Source of the DNA: Helichrysum umbraculigerum
Lineage: Eukaryota > Streptophyta > Magnoliopsida > Asterales > Asteraceae
Length of the DNA stretch: 64,000 bases
Direction: 5' to 3'
Assembly (NCBI GenBank): GCA_949592205.1
Contig: CATIUR010000003.1
Coordinates: 17,818,501 to 17,882,500, forward strand
Of the stretch, positions 45,363 through 57,224 are shown piece by piece (position 1 is the stretch's first letter; each line of letters starts with the position of its first letter). A model generated the notes under the pieces. The model saw only the letters and a list, made by a program, of their open reading frames with translations. It did no database searches and was not told the origin of the DNA. The position numbers and the translations under genes were made by a program.

Positions 45363-48315
45363 TGTAACAACCCCAAAATTAGGGCCAATTTAAAATTTCC
45401 CTAATTACGTGTTTATTACTTGTATATAATATGAAATAGGATTATATACATTATCTACTTATTATATATATATATGGATGGAATATATATATACGCGTAT
45501 ACGATTCGTACAAATCGTATGAAACAACAATTGTACAAACATACGGACGTTGGTAAAACAATTATTAAATAATGTGAGATTATTTAATTACTTTGACTAC
45601 TACTTTATATTATGTTTATAATATAACGAAAACGTACGTTTTAACCAAAACGTTACCGAACTCTCCGAAAAACTCGACCAACCGACAAAACAAAACAAAG
45701 TTATATTTTATAACTTAAAAACAATTAATTTGGTAAAATACTTCAACTAAATTATCGGATATTATTTCGTATTTTTTTAAACGTATAATTAAACGCGTAT
45801 AAAATTATTTTTAACGTTTAAACGACCGGGGAAACGAACACCGCACGGAACGCAAACGCGAGGGAACGAAAAATTGGTGAGACCACACCATGTGGCCCCA
45901 CCATGGCCGGCCAAGGTCAAGGGGACAAACCCCCCTCACCCTCCTTTCTCACTTACACACACAAACACAATTACACTCCACCTCTCTCTCTCCTCTCTCT
46001 CTCTCTCTCTCGGCTTCTCTCTCTCTCTAAACCGCCACCCCAAAAACACCCAAAAACTACCATTAAAACACCTCGAAGGCTAGGCTCGTTTTGGAGAAAA
46101 GTGATCACGAGAACGAGGGCTACAATTCTATCTTTTCGGTTTCTCGATTCGACAACTTTGTAAGTTTTCCGGCGACTCGCAAACTTTCCGATTACATTTA
46201 TTTTGCTAGATTATTGTTCCAATAACTTAGTAATGTCCGAATACATAATTTAAACTCGTTTTTGAACACGTTAATGAAAATGTCGGTTTTGGTCATTTTA
46301 AAGAAAACGACACCACAAACATTAAAAACGAATACCAATAGTTATTATGGACTCATTGTAACATACCAAAACTAGTATAAAAGTTCTAGACCCAACGAAA
46401 ACATGAAAATACGTTTTCGGAAACTTGAAATCCGAACAGACCTTTGTGTCGCATCGGACCAAAAGTTTATACGACACAACACTGTGTCGCATGCTATGTC
46501 GTATATTATGTCGCAATATATGCGACACAACTCTTATGTCGCACTATATGTCGTATCATCTACGACACAAAGTTTACCTATCGCTTGATTGCGACACAAC
46601 GACTATGTCGTATCGTTGTGTCGTACCCTTGTATGCGACACAACCATTGTGTCGCATAAACACTAAATCCGAACCCATCCTTACGACACAGACCTTATGT
46701 CGCATGTGGTCTGCGACACAAGCCTTGTGTCGTAGATAGCCCAGATCAGAAAACAAAATATTATCTAAGTGTTGGAATCACTTTCCAATTACTAAATCAA
46801 ATACGATACGACTTATACATGAAAATACTATACTTTTGGAAGTATACAACCATACTTGAATACGTACAAGACTATACTAAACTGAACGTGAGATTTCACT
46901 CACACACGCACACGAGTTTACACTCGAAATACCTAGGAGATTACACTCCAATGAACTTAAACTTGTACAACTACACGGGATTGCACCCGATACGAACTTA
47001 TGAGTTCACCCCGATACTTACGTGTAGGATTACACGCTAACCGATACGAGCTTACGCTCAAACACATACGACATCACACTCGTACCCTTTGGGGATTAGA
47101 CCCATTGGAACTTACGCAAACGATACACGTTATGATACAAATCAACAGTTATACGAGTATACTTTACAACTGTACAATTACTACGAAACATAATAATAAT
47201 GGATGGAATTATTATTACACACCGATACCAACGGGCCGTACAACTTTTCTACACACTACGATTTACAAATGAATACAAACGAATACAAACGTACAAACAA
47301 ACTAATGGACATTAACTAGTTTGGGAACAACTAGCATGGATACTTTACAAGTATTCCATTTATTTACTGAACCTTATGCGTGTTAGGACGCTAAGGGCTG
47401 CTAGTTCGGATACTACTTTGCTTGCTTACTGCATTGTCTGCTAGACTCAGGTGAGTCTCACAGCCCCTACTTTACTGTTTTATACTCAGGGGTGAGATGC
47501 AATACTGTTTTTACATGAACACACAAACTTACTTGCTGCCATGATTTACTTACCTTACTGAATTATGGATACGCCAATTGCATGAGTTTCGACTAATCCA
47601 ATGAAAGCCTCCTTAATCATAGTTGTTAGTTATGGGATAAGCGCGAGTTTTAGTATATGGATCCATATGGGACTGACAATCCCCGCCCGGGGTAGCAAGC
47701 ACTACCACGAACCGTTACTGTAGAAACGGGCGTTTCTTACTCGTTTCATATGAATGTTTTGGATTACATTCACGGGGGTACTATTATTACTGTACGTTAA
47801 GCTTCAACTATGGTGACTCATGGCAAGGGTATTAAACGGTTAGCATAACCTGCAACCACCCACTTATTAAAACTTAAGTGAACGATGAGCATAACCTGTG
47901 ATCGTTACTTACTGGCTGGCTTATGATTTACAAATACTACATGTGTGTTCAAACTATTTACTTACTTACAAACCTGTGAGATTCACCAACCTTTTTGGTT
48001 GACCGTTTTAGTAATGCTTCTCAGGTACACAGCATCAGTAGGGATGCCCAGCAGGATAAGCTTACTTAGCTCGAGTCGCATGCATATACAAGCTTGGAGA
48101 TTTTATTACATTACTTTTGTACTAGTTGTTATGTATTAGAATCTCTAGGAATCAAAACGAAACTCGAGCTTGTATTTTGAATTACTTATGTATTAATGTA
48201 ATACTTTTCGAACGTCTCATTTAGAGTCGTTCACTGTATCCTTTGTGCTTGTGATTATTGATTAGTAACACCCAAAATATCGCTTCCGCAAACTGTTAAA
48301 TTTGGGGGTGTTACA
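45363..48315 (+). repeat. 3' LTR of the pol-less element
   Basis: 2953 bp, nearly identical to 39120-42066. Differences include a shorter (CT)n tract, one extra AT unit, a 10-bp extra gaatacaaac copy near 47280, and several CpG differences inside the dyad array. Confidence 0.95.
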
Positions 48316-49426
48316 GCTTTCTAGGCAAGGGCATGATATTGCACTTGAATAACAAAGCCACCATTCTTGATCACTTAGCATATACCCTATGAATACAATA
48401 ATACATTTAACAACTATAATTCAACACAATCAATACATTAATATTACCAATCTATCACCCTTTTTGGATTGATCATGCTACTCTTAATCCTTTATTTCAT
48501 AATTCTCTTTATTTCATTATTTCCTTGTTTGGATAACCATTTTAAATGATCATTTCATATCATAATTCAAGATTCATCCTTAATTCATTGAATTCATTAC
48601 TTCATTACTTATTTTATAATCATCCTCACAATTTACACTAATCTAATTACTTAATTCTTTGATTCAATATTTCTATATTTCTTAATCATATTCCAATAAC
48701 ATCTTTGAATCACCATATTAAGGTATAATAACATCAATTCATTATTCTAAATACAAAACCTACTTAAGTATTAACTTTATATTTCAATTAATCCATTGTT
48801 TCATCAAAACACCTCAAACCCTCAAGAACACCATCAATGATTCTTCATCTCTAACATGTAATAAGGTTACTAATCATCATTAATAACCTAAACTCTCATC
48901 AATTCAACACTTTCAAGTTCCAATTTCGGATATAATTCATCTATTAACCAAAACCCACATATAAACTCAATTCTAGGTTAAAAAGATGGAAGAACAATAC
49001 TTACATGATGATAGAGATGATGATTCTAGCTGAAATTCGAATTAAGAAGCTTCAATTTCGTGTTTTGATTTGATTTTGGATTAGGGTTTGAAGTTTATAC
49101 GGGTTTCTCTCTTTCGGGAAGCCCCTGGAATATTTTTGAAGCATATCTCATACGTACATACACATATTAAGAGATATATGTATGTTTTAGTTTTATACCC
49201 GTGATTATTATTGTCTGGAACTTTAAAACCGACATACGTTTTCTATTTTATAATAGCTTTTAAATAGAATTATTTCAAAAACAAATATATTTCCGCGTAC
49301 ACTAAAATAATACTTCGAATATTGGGAGGTTTAAAATTCATAATACTTAAAACAATTAGTTTTACTTTTACAACAATAATATTTCTTTACTTATAAAAAC
49401 AGTATTTCAAATTTTGGGATGTTACA

Positions 49427-49440
49427 AGTCTCCCCCACTT
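49427..49440 (-). other. Polypurine tract of the coding-free element
   Basis: Minus-strand AAGTGGGGGAGACT abuts the LTR start at 49426. Confidence 0.75.
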
Positions 49441-52000
49441 ATTTCATTCGTGTCCTCACGAATGTCACTCATATAGATTCCTATCAATGCTTTTTCTACA
49501 TAAGCGGAAGCGTTTATTTCATACATGATACTTTATACAATTACTTAATTCTTAACATGAATGTATATCATTCATGTATTCACGTAATCTCTTTTATTTC
49601 TATCCCATTTTAGTTCCAGACAATTCTTCACCACCATCCTTTCATATTTATTTCATTAAATACACACGTCACTCCTTTGAGCAACTTATAATATAGATAC
49701 ATATTTTCGATTCTTTCCACATGCACATATACTGTGCATTTACCCTAATTCATACTGACCATTCAGCTATATCATTTATTATTCATATAGATACTTTGAA
49801 ACATGTAATCACTTATATTAAGTGAAATTCATAATTACTTATAATAATTCTTACAATCAGAAACTAGCAATCAAACTAGTGTTCTTTACTTTACTACTGG
49901 TTAATACTGAATTATTTCTTGTGATTATAAATATTCCTTAGTTATATGAAACCTCTTACCCGTAAGTAATCCGGAATCATATACCTTTAAACACATAATA
50001 ATTACACAAACTGTATAGAAGTCAGATTCATATATAATGCTATAACCACATAATCCTTTAACACTTAATCACATCTAAATGCTAAATTCAGCATAACTAG
50101 TACCAGCTATATCAGCATAAGTACTAACAATAATATATTTCGTGGCATAGTACCAGCTATGTCATTAAGGTAAGAATACCAAAATCACCATATTTCATAG
50201 CAAATTTTTGATACAGAATCAGTACTAACCGCAGCTAGCAACTGATTAATCATGATTCTTATCAAACCCACATTATAGAGTACTATGCTACATCAACATA
50301 AGTACTTTTACATATAAAATATCATAGATAAGCACGTATTCAATACAATCAGATCATGCTAACTATAGTTAGCTAACCTTTATACTTGCTTATTTCATTA
50401 TAATTCGGTATCCATATTTCTATAGAAAGCTAATTCGTAGTCAAATTCTATTTCAATCGACATATTACATGTTATTTAATCATAAGATTCTCCCCCACTT
50501 AAGATTCATCATACTACTTTTCATCACAATATTATATTAAAACACTAGTTAAGTCAGTAAATACTGTTTTATTTCAACTAACATCTATTTATTTCTTAAC
50601 GGGTATCACATTATAACAATAGTTTAGTGATTTACTATTACTTTTATTTCAATTATTCCCTGATTCTTTCTTAACATATATTTCGACATCCTTTCGAAGC
50701 ACACTTCCTTAAATATTAGATACGCCATTGATTCTTGGATTACAACTTTTAATACTAATTCACAATTAAATTCAAGTATATTACATTTTAGTCGACCTCA
50801 ACTTATCATACTTATAAATATTTCATATTCAATTTATTACTTTTTATTTCTATACTCCATACATAAACCCTATATTTCTTGTTTACAAAGCAGATTCATT
50901 TACTTCTGCTTTTACTCGATATAAATCATTACTATCCTCATACTTAATCTTCTAAAATCACATCAAATCCTTCTGATACTTGGCAGCCTCAACAATTCCA
51001 TGTGAATAGCATAATATAACTACGTTGGCCAGACGTATTTAGATTATGTTATACATACTTCCTTCTTAGGCTACTTTATACCATCCAGATTCAATGTAAT
51101 TTCCATATAAACACATAACATAGAAATTCACAACAATCTAAACATTTAATAACACATTGATCACATAGATTCAATTTGAAATTTACTTACTATTTCAATC
51201 ACACATAATCAATTTATTCCAAAATCATCAAATTTCACATAAGCAAGAAATTCCAACTATTCCAGTCAAGGTCATTTATTTCACATTCCAACCTATCTCT
51301 GATGAATTCATCTTCTGATTCATTCATCAGTCAATCAAATACATATATTTCTAGTCATATAACAATTAATCACATAATGATAACATATAGCAATCCTATC
51401 ATTATTTCTTATTGTTTATTCCATATTTGATCCGGAAGGCATGCACCTCCCTCAATTAAATAAAACAATACCAAAATCTACATATTTATTTCGTCAATGA
51501 TTTGATCGCAGTCAAAACATATTCATTAATCGACGTATTCCATATTCTTCTTCATGAGTAATTATCCTAAAATCGAACGTCACATATTTCGTTAGCAAGG
51601 AATTCAAATCACCTCTTGCAAGTAATATACCATATTTCTCTTACTGATTTCACACTTTATTTCAAAAATTTAAACACGGTTAAGTCTAAACAAGACTATT
51701 CCAGATTACACAAAATTATCCAAGATACTAGGATCTTAATCAATATTCCGTTCTACTAATTCGACACATACTCTGTATTCTAAAAATCTCTCAAAACTAT
51801 CCATAACGCTAAACGTCTCATTTAATATTTCCGCTACTAAGTCAACAAGTAGCAATCATTAAATATTTCATAACAAGAACATATTAATTCAATTATTTCA
51901 ACTTGACTACTATACATAGTAATCATAAGCATTTATGCAATTCATATTAGTTTAAGTCTAGGCAATCCTATTGTGGATTACCTAATTCCCTTAAACTATC
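49441..52000 (-). other. Internal region of the coding-free element
   Basis: About 2.56 kb, very AT-rich, with stops in all frames and only short ORFs (e.g. 49419-49613). The end next to the PPT keeps gtgtcctcacgaatg, matching tgtcctcacaatcc at the pol 3' end of the chromovirus. The leader side keeps CGTTGGCCAGACG (about 51024). No gag or pol motif could be read. Confidence 0.75.
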
Positions 52001-52012
52001 GCTCTGATACCA
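52001..52012 (-). other. Primer-binding site of the coding-free element
   Basis: Minus-strand TGGTATCAGAGC, three bases from the LTR end at 52016. Confidence 0.9.
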
Positions 52013-52015
52013 ACT

Positions 52016-54751
52016 TGAAACGCCCCAAATTCGTGAACTTTTTTTTTTTTTTTTTTTAAAGAATACTAATGAATTATAAAGAATACTAACGAATTATAAA
52101 GAATACTAACGAATTCTAAAGAATACTAACGAATTATAAAGAATACTAACAAATTCTAAAGAATACTAACGAATTATAAAGAATACTAACGAATTCCAAA
52201 GAATACTAACGAATTCCGGACCAATTCACAACCCGTTGGACTCATTTCCAGAATTTTACCTTCCAACACGCTCCATTACGTTATTGGGGCCAATAGCCCA
52301 TATTAAAATGATTCGAACACTCATTTTGACACATTTTGGCATGTTGACCCGTTAAACTACCCATTTTGACCCCTTTAGAAGAATAACAATAGTTCGACCC
52401 ATAAACCTCTAGGGTCAACGTTCATTTGATAAATTCAATATTACTACCATTTCCTCACTACCAAAATCAACCAAAACTCAATACTTCCATTAAACCATAT
52501 TTCCACTTTTAATTAACTTCAACCGAAACATGGACCAAACTCAGGTTTTTAAACAAATTTCGGACACGCATAACTTTTTACTCGTTTAGAGTTAGACTCT
52601 AAAATTTTGCAGACATCTCCAACATGCCAAAATGAAACTTTCCCTTTTTACACTTTTTCAAAATACACGTTTTCCAAGAAAACGGACGTATAACCAAATT
52701 ATGGCCATTTTAGACCATTTTAGTGACACGCCTATATTCCAATTGACTCAACTTCTGAACTCAACCTTTTATCCACATATTCTATGATACATTTGACACG
52801 TGTGAGCGCATTCACCAATGTCATATACTCATTATAACCCCATTTACTTCGTTGACCCGTTTTAGTGTCCATTTGGACACTTTAATTAAATCTAATCCAT
52901 TTTAACCATATAATACATGATTTCAATTTCTTTAAACAACATGCCATAATTCTTAATTCATGATCACTCGAATGAGCCAAAATACTAACTTTGACACATT
53001 ACACTTTATTTCATCAATATTATTTCAAAAGTGTCTTTTTGGGCGATTTATACAAGTGATAAATCAAACGATAATTCAATAGGAAAAGAAGCTTGTCTAA
53101 CCACTTTGCAAGCTCCAATCCACGCTACTTTCTTGCAATGCTATTCCATCCATTTGATTCAATCAAACCAATTACCTACAATACAAAACCACTGAAACGA
53201 GTAAGCATAAAGCTTAGTGAGCTTATGACCAAAAGATACAAATAAGCAAGGCACCAAATTACATCAAATTGGATACCGAGCTTAAGATACAAGTGGTGCC
53301 ATGCACCTATTTCGTAATCCATGATTATCTCGTATCAATACAATCCCTACAATTCATTCATTCCACAAATCCACATATTCCTCACATTCTATATACTAAT
53401 CACTTAATCAACCAAACATCTTAACACATAATACACCACTTAAAATCATCATCACACATTTAATTATATCCTAGTAACCACATTTAGAAACAAGATTCGA
53501 CACCATTAATATTCCATTGGGTATTACCACCCTATTACTCGCAACAATTCAATACTATACAATCATAATAATTCACAATTAAGAAACTAAGTACGATACA
53601 TATAAATATTACTTAGTCAATTCCCATAACACTCACCTTTGCTTTCTAGGCAAGGGCATGATATTGCACTTGAATAACAAAGCCACCATTCTTGATCACT
53701 TAGCATATACCCTATGAATACAATAATACATTTAACAACTATAATTCAACACAATCAATACATTAATATTATCAATCTATCACCCTTTTTGGATTGATCA
53801 TGCTACTCCTAATCCTTTATTTCATAATTCTCTTTATTTCATTATTTCCTTGTTTGGATAACCATTTTAAATGATCATTTCATATCATAATTCAAGATTC
53901 ATCCTTAATTCATTGAATTCATTACTTCATTACTTATTTTATAATCATCCTCACAATTTACACTAATCTAATTACTTAATTCTTTGATTCAATATTTCTA
54001 TATTTCTTAATCATATTCCAATAACATCTTTGAATCACCATATTAAGGTATAATAACATCAATTCATTATTCTAAATACAAAACCTACTTAAGTATTAAC
54101 TTTATATTTCAATTAATCCATTGTTTCATCAAAACACCTCAAACCCTCAAGAACACCATCAATGATTCTTCATCTCTAACATGTAATAAGGTTACTAATC
54201 ATCATTAATAACCTAAACTCTCATCAATTCAACACTTTCAAGTTCCAATTTCGGATATAATTCATCTATTAACCAAAACCCACATATAAACTCAATTCTA
54301 GGTTAAAAAGATGGAAGAACAATACTTACATGATGATAGAGATGATGATTCTAGCTGAAATTCGAATTAAGAAGCTTCAATTTCGTGTTTTGATTTGATT
54401 TTGGATTAGGGTTTGAAGTTTATACGGGTTTCTCTCTTTCGGGAAGCCCCTGGAATATTTTTGAAGCATATCTCATACGTACATACACATATTAAGAGAT
54501 ATATGTATGTTTTAGTTTTATACCCGTGATTATTATTGTCTGGAACTTTAAAACCGACATACGTTTTCTATTTTATAATAGCTTTTAAATAGAATTATTT
54601 CAAAAACAAATATATTTCCGCGTACACTAAAATAATACTTCGAATATTGGGAGGTTTAAAATTCATAATACTTAAAACAATTAGTTTTACTTTTACAACA
54701 ATAGTATTTCTTTACTTATAAAAACAGTATTTCAAATTTTGGGATGTTACA
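52016..54751 (-). repeat. 5' LTR of the coding-free element (uninterrupted)
   Basis: 2736 bp, minus-strand TGTAACATCC...GGGGCGTTTCA. It carries eight 20-bp units (52058-52215), against six in the partner. It lacks about 130 bp near 53229 and holds the empty site (about 53640) of the element inserted in the partner. Confidence 0.92.
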
Positions 54752-54773
54752 TCTTTGTTGTTGGTGTTGTTGT

Positions 54774-54807
<34 letters not shown>

Positions 54808-55190
54808 AACGATGGTGGTTGCATATTATGATGACGATTGTAGTTAATTGTGATCCTTAATAATTGATGATGATTAGATTTTAGGTTTTGTGAATTTTAA
54901 AAACTCATCAGTCGCAGTATATATATTATCAGCAACCGTTCTTATTTCTTAATAAACAATATTATCATATAATTATATAGTGGCAAAAAGATAGGATATT
55001 ATATACCGGTACCGGGTATTAAATCCGGAAAATACCGGTACCATACCGAAAGTACCGCATAAAAAAAATAAGTTTTATAAGTACCGAATACCGTACCATT
55101 TGAAGTGGTATGGTACCGGTACGAGTACGAGTACGGAACCGGTATGGTATGAGTACGGTATTGGGATTGTGGTACTAATGCTCATCCCTA

Positions 55191-55216
55191 ATATATATAT
55201 ATATATATATATATAT

Positions 55217-55282
<66 letters not shown>

Positions 55283-55305
55283 GTATGTATCTATATATAT
55301 ATATC

Positions 55306-55355
<50 letters not shown>

Positions 55356-55399
55356 TGTATGTATGTATGTATGTATGTATGTATGTATGTATGTATGTT
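55191..55399. repeat. (AT)n, (GTAT)n microsatellite block
   Basis: AT dinucleotides (55191-55269), GTAT tetranucleotides, more AT with GATA-like units, then (GTAT)n to 55399. It produces long meaningless ORFs on both strands. Confidence 0.95.
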
Positions 55400-55900
55400 A
55401 TGGTTAAAATTTTTAGTTGAGTCACCCATGGAACCTTAATTCCATCAACCAATTAAGTTTTTCAGATAGATATTTGGATAAAGGTTTGATCTTCCAACTG
55501 AAAATCTCTTTGAAATATACATTTTTTAAAATTCCAACCCATAAACTAAAAAAAAATCCATTTATTTACTCTACTATATTTACCGAAGTAAATGTATATT
55601 ATTTCTAACCTATTCATTGTCAAAATTTTAGTTGAGTGATCAAGTACAAAGATTTTGGTGTATGAGGCTCAAGTTCAATTCCTTTTACAAACCTTTTTAT
55701 TCTTTCAATCTTAATTAAACTATTAAATACTAAATAATTTAAAGTGCATGTGTTAAATAGTGAAGAGTTGTTCATCAAATCAATAGTTCTCTAACATTTT
55801 ATTCATACAACTTATTCACAAATCATCATCCTCTTTTAACTTTGAAAACTAAATTTTTAACACGAACTAGCATTCTATAAATTGATGTTTTAATAGTTCA
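55400..55900. other. Unassigned stretch with a weak tRNA-SINE-like signal
   Basis: AT-rich. At 55629-55680 a box-A-like TAGTTGAGTGATC and a box-B-like AAGTTCAATTCC lie about 43 bp apart. No poly(A) tail or TSD could be defined. Nothing else is supported. Confidence 0.25.
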
Positions 55901-56835
55901 TAATGGGGGGATATCATTAGGGTGGGCAAGGAAATAGATAATAAAGGAGGTGGTTTTACTACATTTTTTACAAGGAAACTTGGGGATGGGTCACAAACGA
56001 TTTTTTGGGAAGATAGATGGGTTGATAATGTCATTCTAAAAGAAAAGTTTAATCGTTTATATAATTTGGAAAGGAACAAAGGGGCAAAGGTGGTGGAAAG
56101 AGGGAAATGGGTTGATGGATCTTGGCATTGGGAATGGGATTGGGTTCGGGTTCCAAGAGGTCGGGCTTGTGGAGAGTTGGAGGAATTATCTAATACACTT
56201 GTTTCGATTGGTTTAGCTCCGGATGGTAGAGACAAGTGGCAATGGACAACGGATGGCAAACAAATGTATGTGGTTAGCAAGGTTACAAAGAGGATCGACA
56301 ATGTGTTACTCACAAGTGGGCAAACAAGAGAAGAGACAAAAAGGAACAAATTGGTACCAAATAAAGTGGGTATATTTGCGTGGAGGGTGAAAAGGAAGAG
56401 CTTGCCGGTTCGGGCTGAGTTGGACAAAAGAGGTATTGATTTACATTCCGTTCTATGTCCATGGTGTGATAGTTGTATTGAGTCTATAGATCATTGTTTA
56501 CTTTTATGTAATGAGGCTATGTTGGTTTGGTCAAAAGTATTTAAGTGGTGGAATAAAGGTTGCGTGAATGTGATTGATATTGAGGGCCTTTTCGAATCTG
56601 TATATGCGGGTAATGGTAGAAAAGTGGTTATAGATTTATGGGAAGGTGTTGTGTGGATCACTATGTATCCCATTTGGAAAACAGGAATGCAAAAGTATTT
56701 GGGCGGAAAACGTTACGTGGCGCGGGACTGTTTCAGGAGGTTCAAGTCAGGAGTTTCGAGTGGATGAAGTCAAGAACAAAACCGGTAATTTTACGGTGGG
56801 AGCAATGGGTTAATGACCCACAAAATATTGGGTAA
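55901..56835 (+). pseudogene. 5'-truncated L1-type LINE, RT zinc-binding end
   Basis: The frame readable from about 55901 gives the C-terminal end of a plant LINE ORF2: GDGSQTIFWEDRW, WQWTTDG, then the zf-RVT segment (KVGIFAWRVKRKSLPVRAEL...CPWCDSCIESIDHCLLLC) with its C-x2-C...H-x4-C residues. A one-base loss in an A run near 56680 shifts the true frame. The proper C-terminus (NRNAKVF...VRSFEWMKSR..WVNDP) continues in the next frame and stops at 56833-56835. Endonuclease and RT domains are absent, so it is a dead 5'-truncated insertion. Confidence 0.85.
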
Positions 56836-57219
56836 GCTGTGATATGAATCAGGGTCTGATGTGATGATCTTTTCAGAGTGTAGTGCGCTGTGAATTGGGA
56901 TAAATGCTTCTGTTGTGCAAATGGTTATTGGTACAATAAGTTGTGTCTTTATTTTTGTATATATAGATGTTAAGTTGGGTTGGATACTGGTATGTGCGTT
57001 TGTATATATTGCATATTGAGGCTTGAGGTGAGTCTGCACAAACAATGTTTGTGGTGTCGAGTGTTCTGGTGTGTTTTTAAGTGGTGTCATATTTACCTTA
57101 TACACATTTGTGGTGGGGACATGTTACTGTTCACAAGGGTCATAAGAGTCATTTTACAACAAGGACTTTTTAGTAATTGTATATATATATTAATCACAGG
57201 CAGTTTTGAGAGTCCCGTA
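56836..57219 (+). other. Probable LINE 3' untranslated region
   Basis: About 380 bp after the LINE stop, GT-rich in the manner of plant LINE 3' UTRs, with a short AT run at 57181. No poly(A) tail is seen, perhaps because the Sirevirus LTR begins at about 57225. Confidence 0.4.
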
Positions 57220-57224
57220 ATCAC

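Larger units (their letters stand above)
39120..48315 (+). mobile_element. Young pol-less Ty3/gypsy element with two gag-like ORFs (TSD GCTTT)
   Basis: LTRs 39120-42066 and 45363-48315 flank a 3296-bp internal region with PBS, gag, a second zinc-knuckle ORF and PPT, but no protease, RT, RNase H or integrase. GCTTT flanks both sides (39115-39119, 48316-48320). The uninterrupted empty site is visible at about 53640 in the sister LTR of the host element (ttgctttctaggc), which proves the insertion. The LTRs differ by roughly two dozen substitutions plus small indels by eye, so insertion is recent. Confidence 0.95.
37408..49426 (-). repeat. 3' LTR of the coding-free element (split at 39120-48315)
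   Basis: Arms 37408-39119 and 48316-49426 add up to about 2.8 kb after allowing for the duplicated GCTTT. It carries six copies of a 20-bp unit (37446-37564). Relative to the other LTR it keeps about 130 bp around 38577-38710, deleted from the other copy near 53229. No genes. Confidence 0.85.
37408..54751 (-). mobile_element. LTR retrotransposon without coding capacity (TSD TCTTT)
   Basis: Two related LTRs (37408-49426, split by an insertion, and 52016-54751) flank an internal region of 2589 bp (49427-52015). The 5 bases on each outside (37403-37407, 54752-54756) are TCTTT. PBS and PPT show minus orientation. No Gag or Pol remnant is recognisable, so it is a LARD-like non-autonomous element. 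The leader motif CGTTGGCCAG(A/G)CG links it to the chromovirus at 13028. Confidence 0.9.
36858..55190. mobile_element. Ac-like hAT relic, about 1 kb, split by LTR elements
   Basis: The left end is TAAGGATGAGC (36858) and the right end GCTCATCCCTA (55190), inverted repeats close to the Ac-type CAGGGATGA ends. The flanks 36850-36857 and 55191-55198 are both ATATATAT (8 bp), though both sit in AT repeats. Both subterminal regions are rich in GGTACC/CCGGTACC repeats (36872-37030 and 55005-55165), as in hAT subterminal arrays. Without the inserted LTR element it is about 984 bp with no transposase, so non-autonomous. The (GAT)n run at 54775-54808 lies in it. Confidence 0.6.

Noticed and set aside
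55100..55429. ORFs of about 100 residues rich in Tyr/Ile/Cys/Val
   Set aside because: Translation of AT and GTAT microsatellites.
56791..57105. 104-residue minus ORF opposite the LINE tail
   Set aside because: Antisense to the LINE 3' UTR, Thr/Ile-rich, no recognisable domain.
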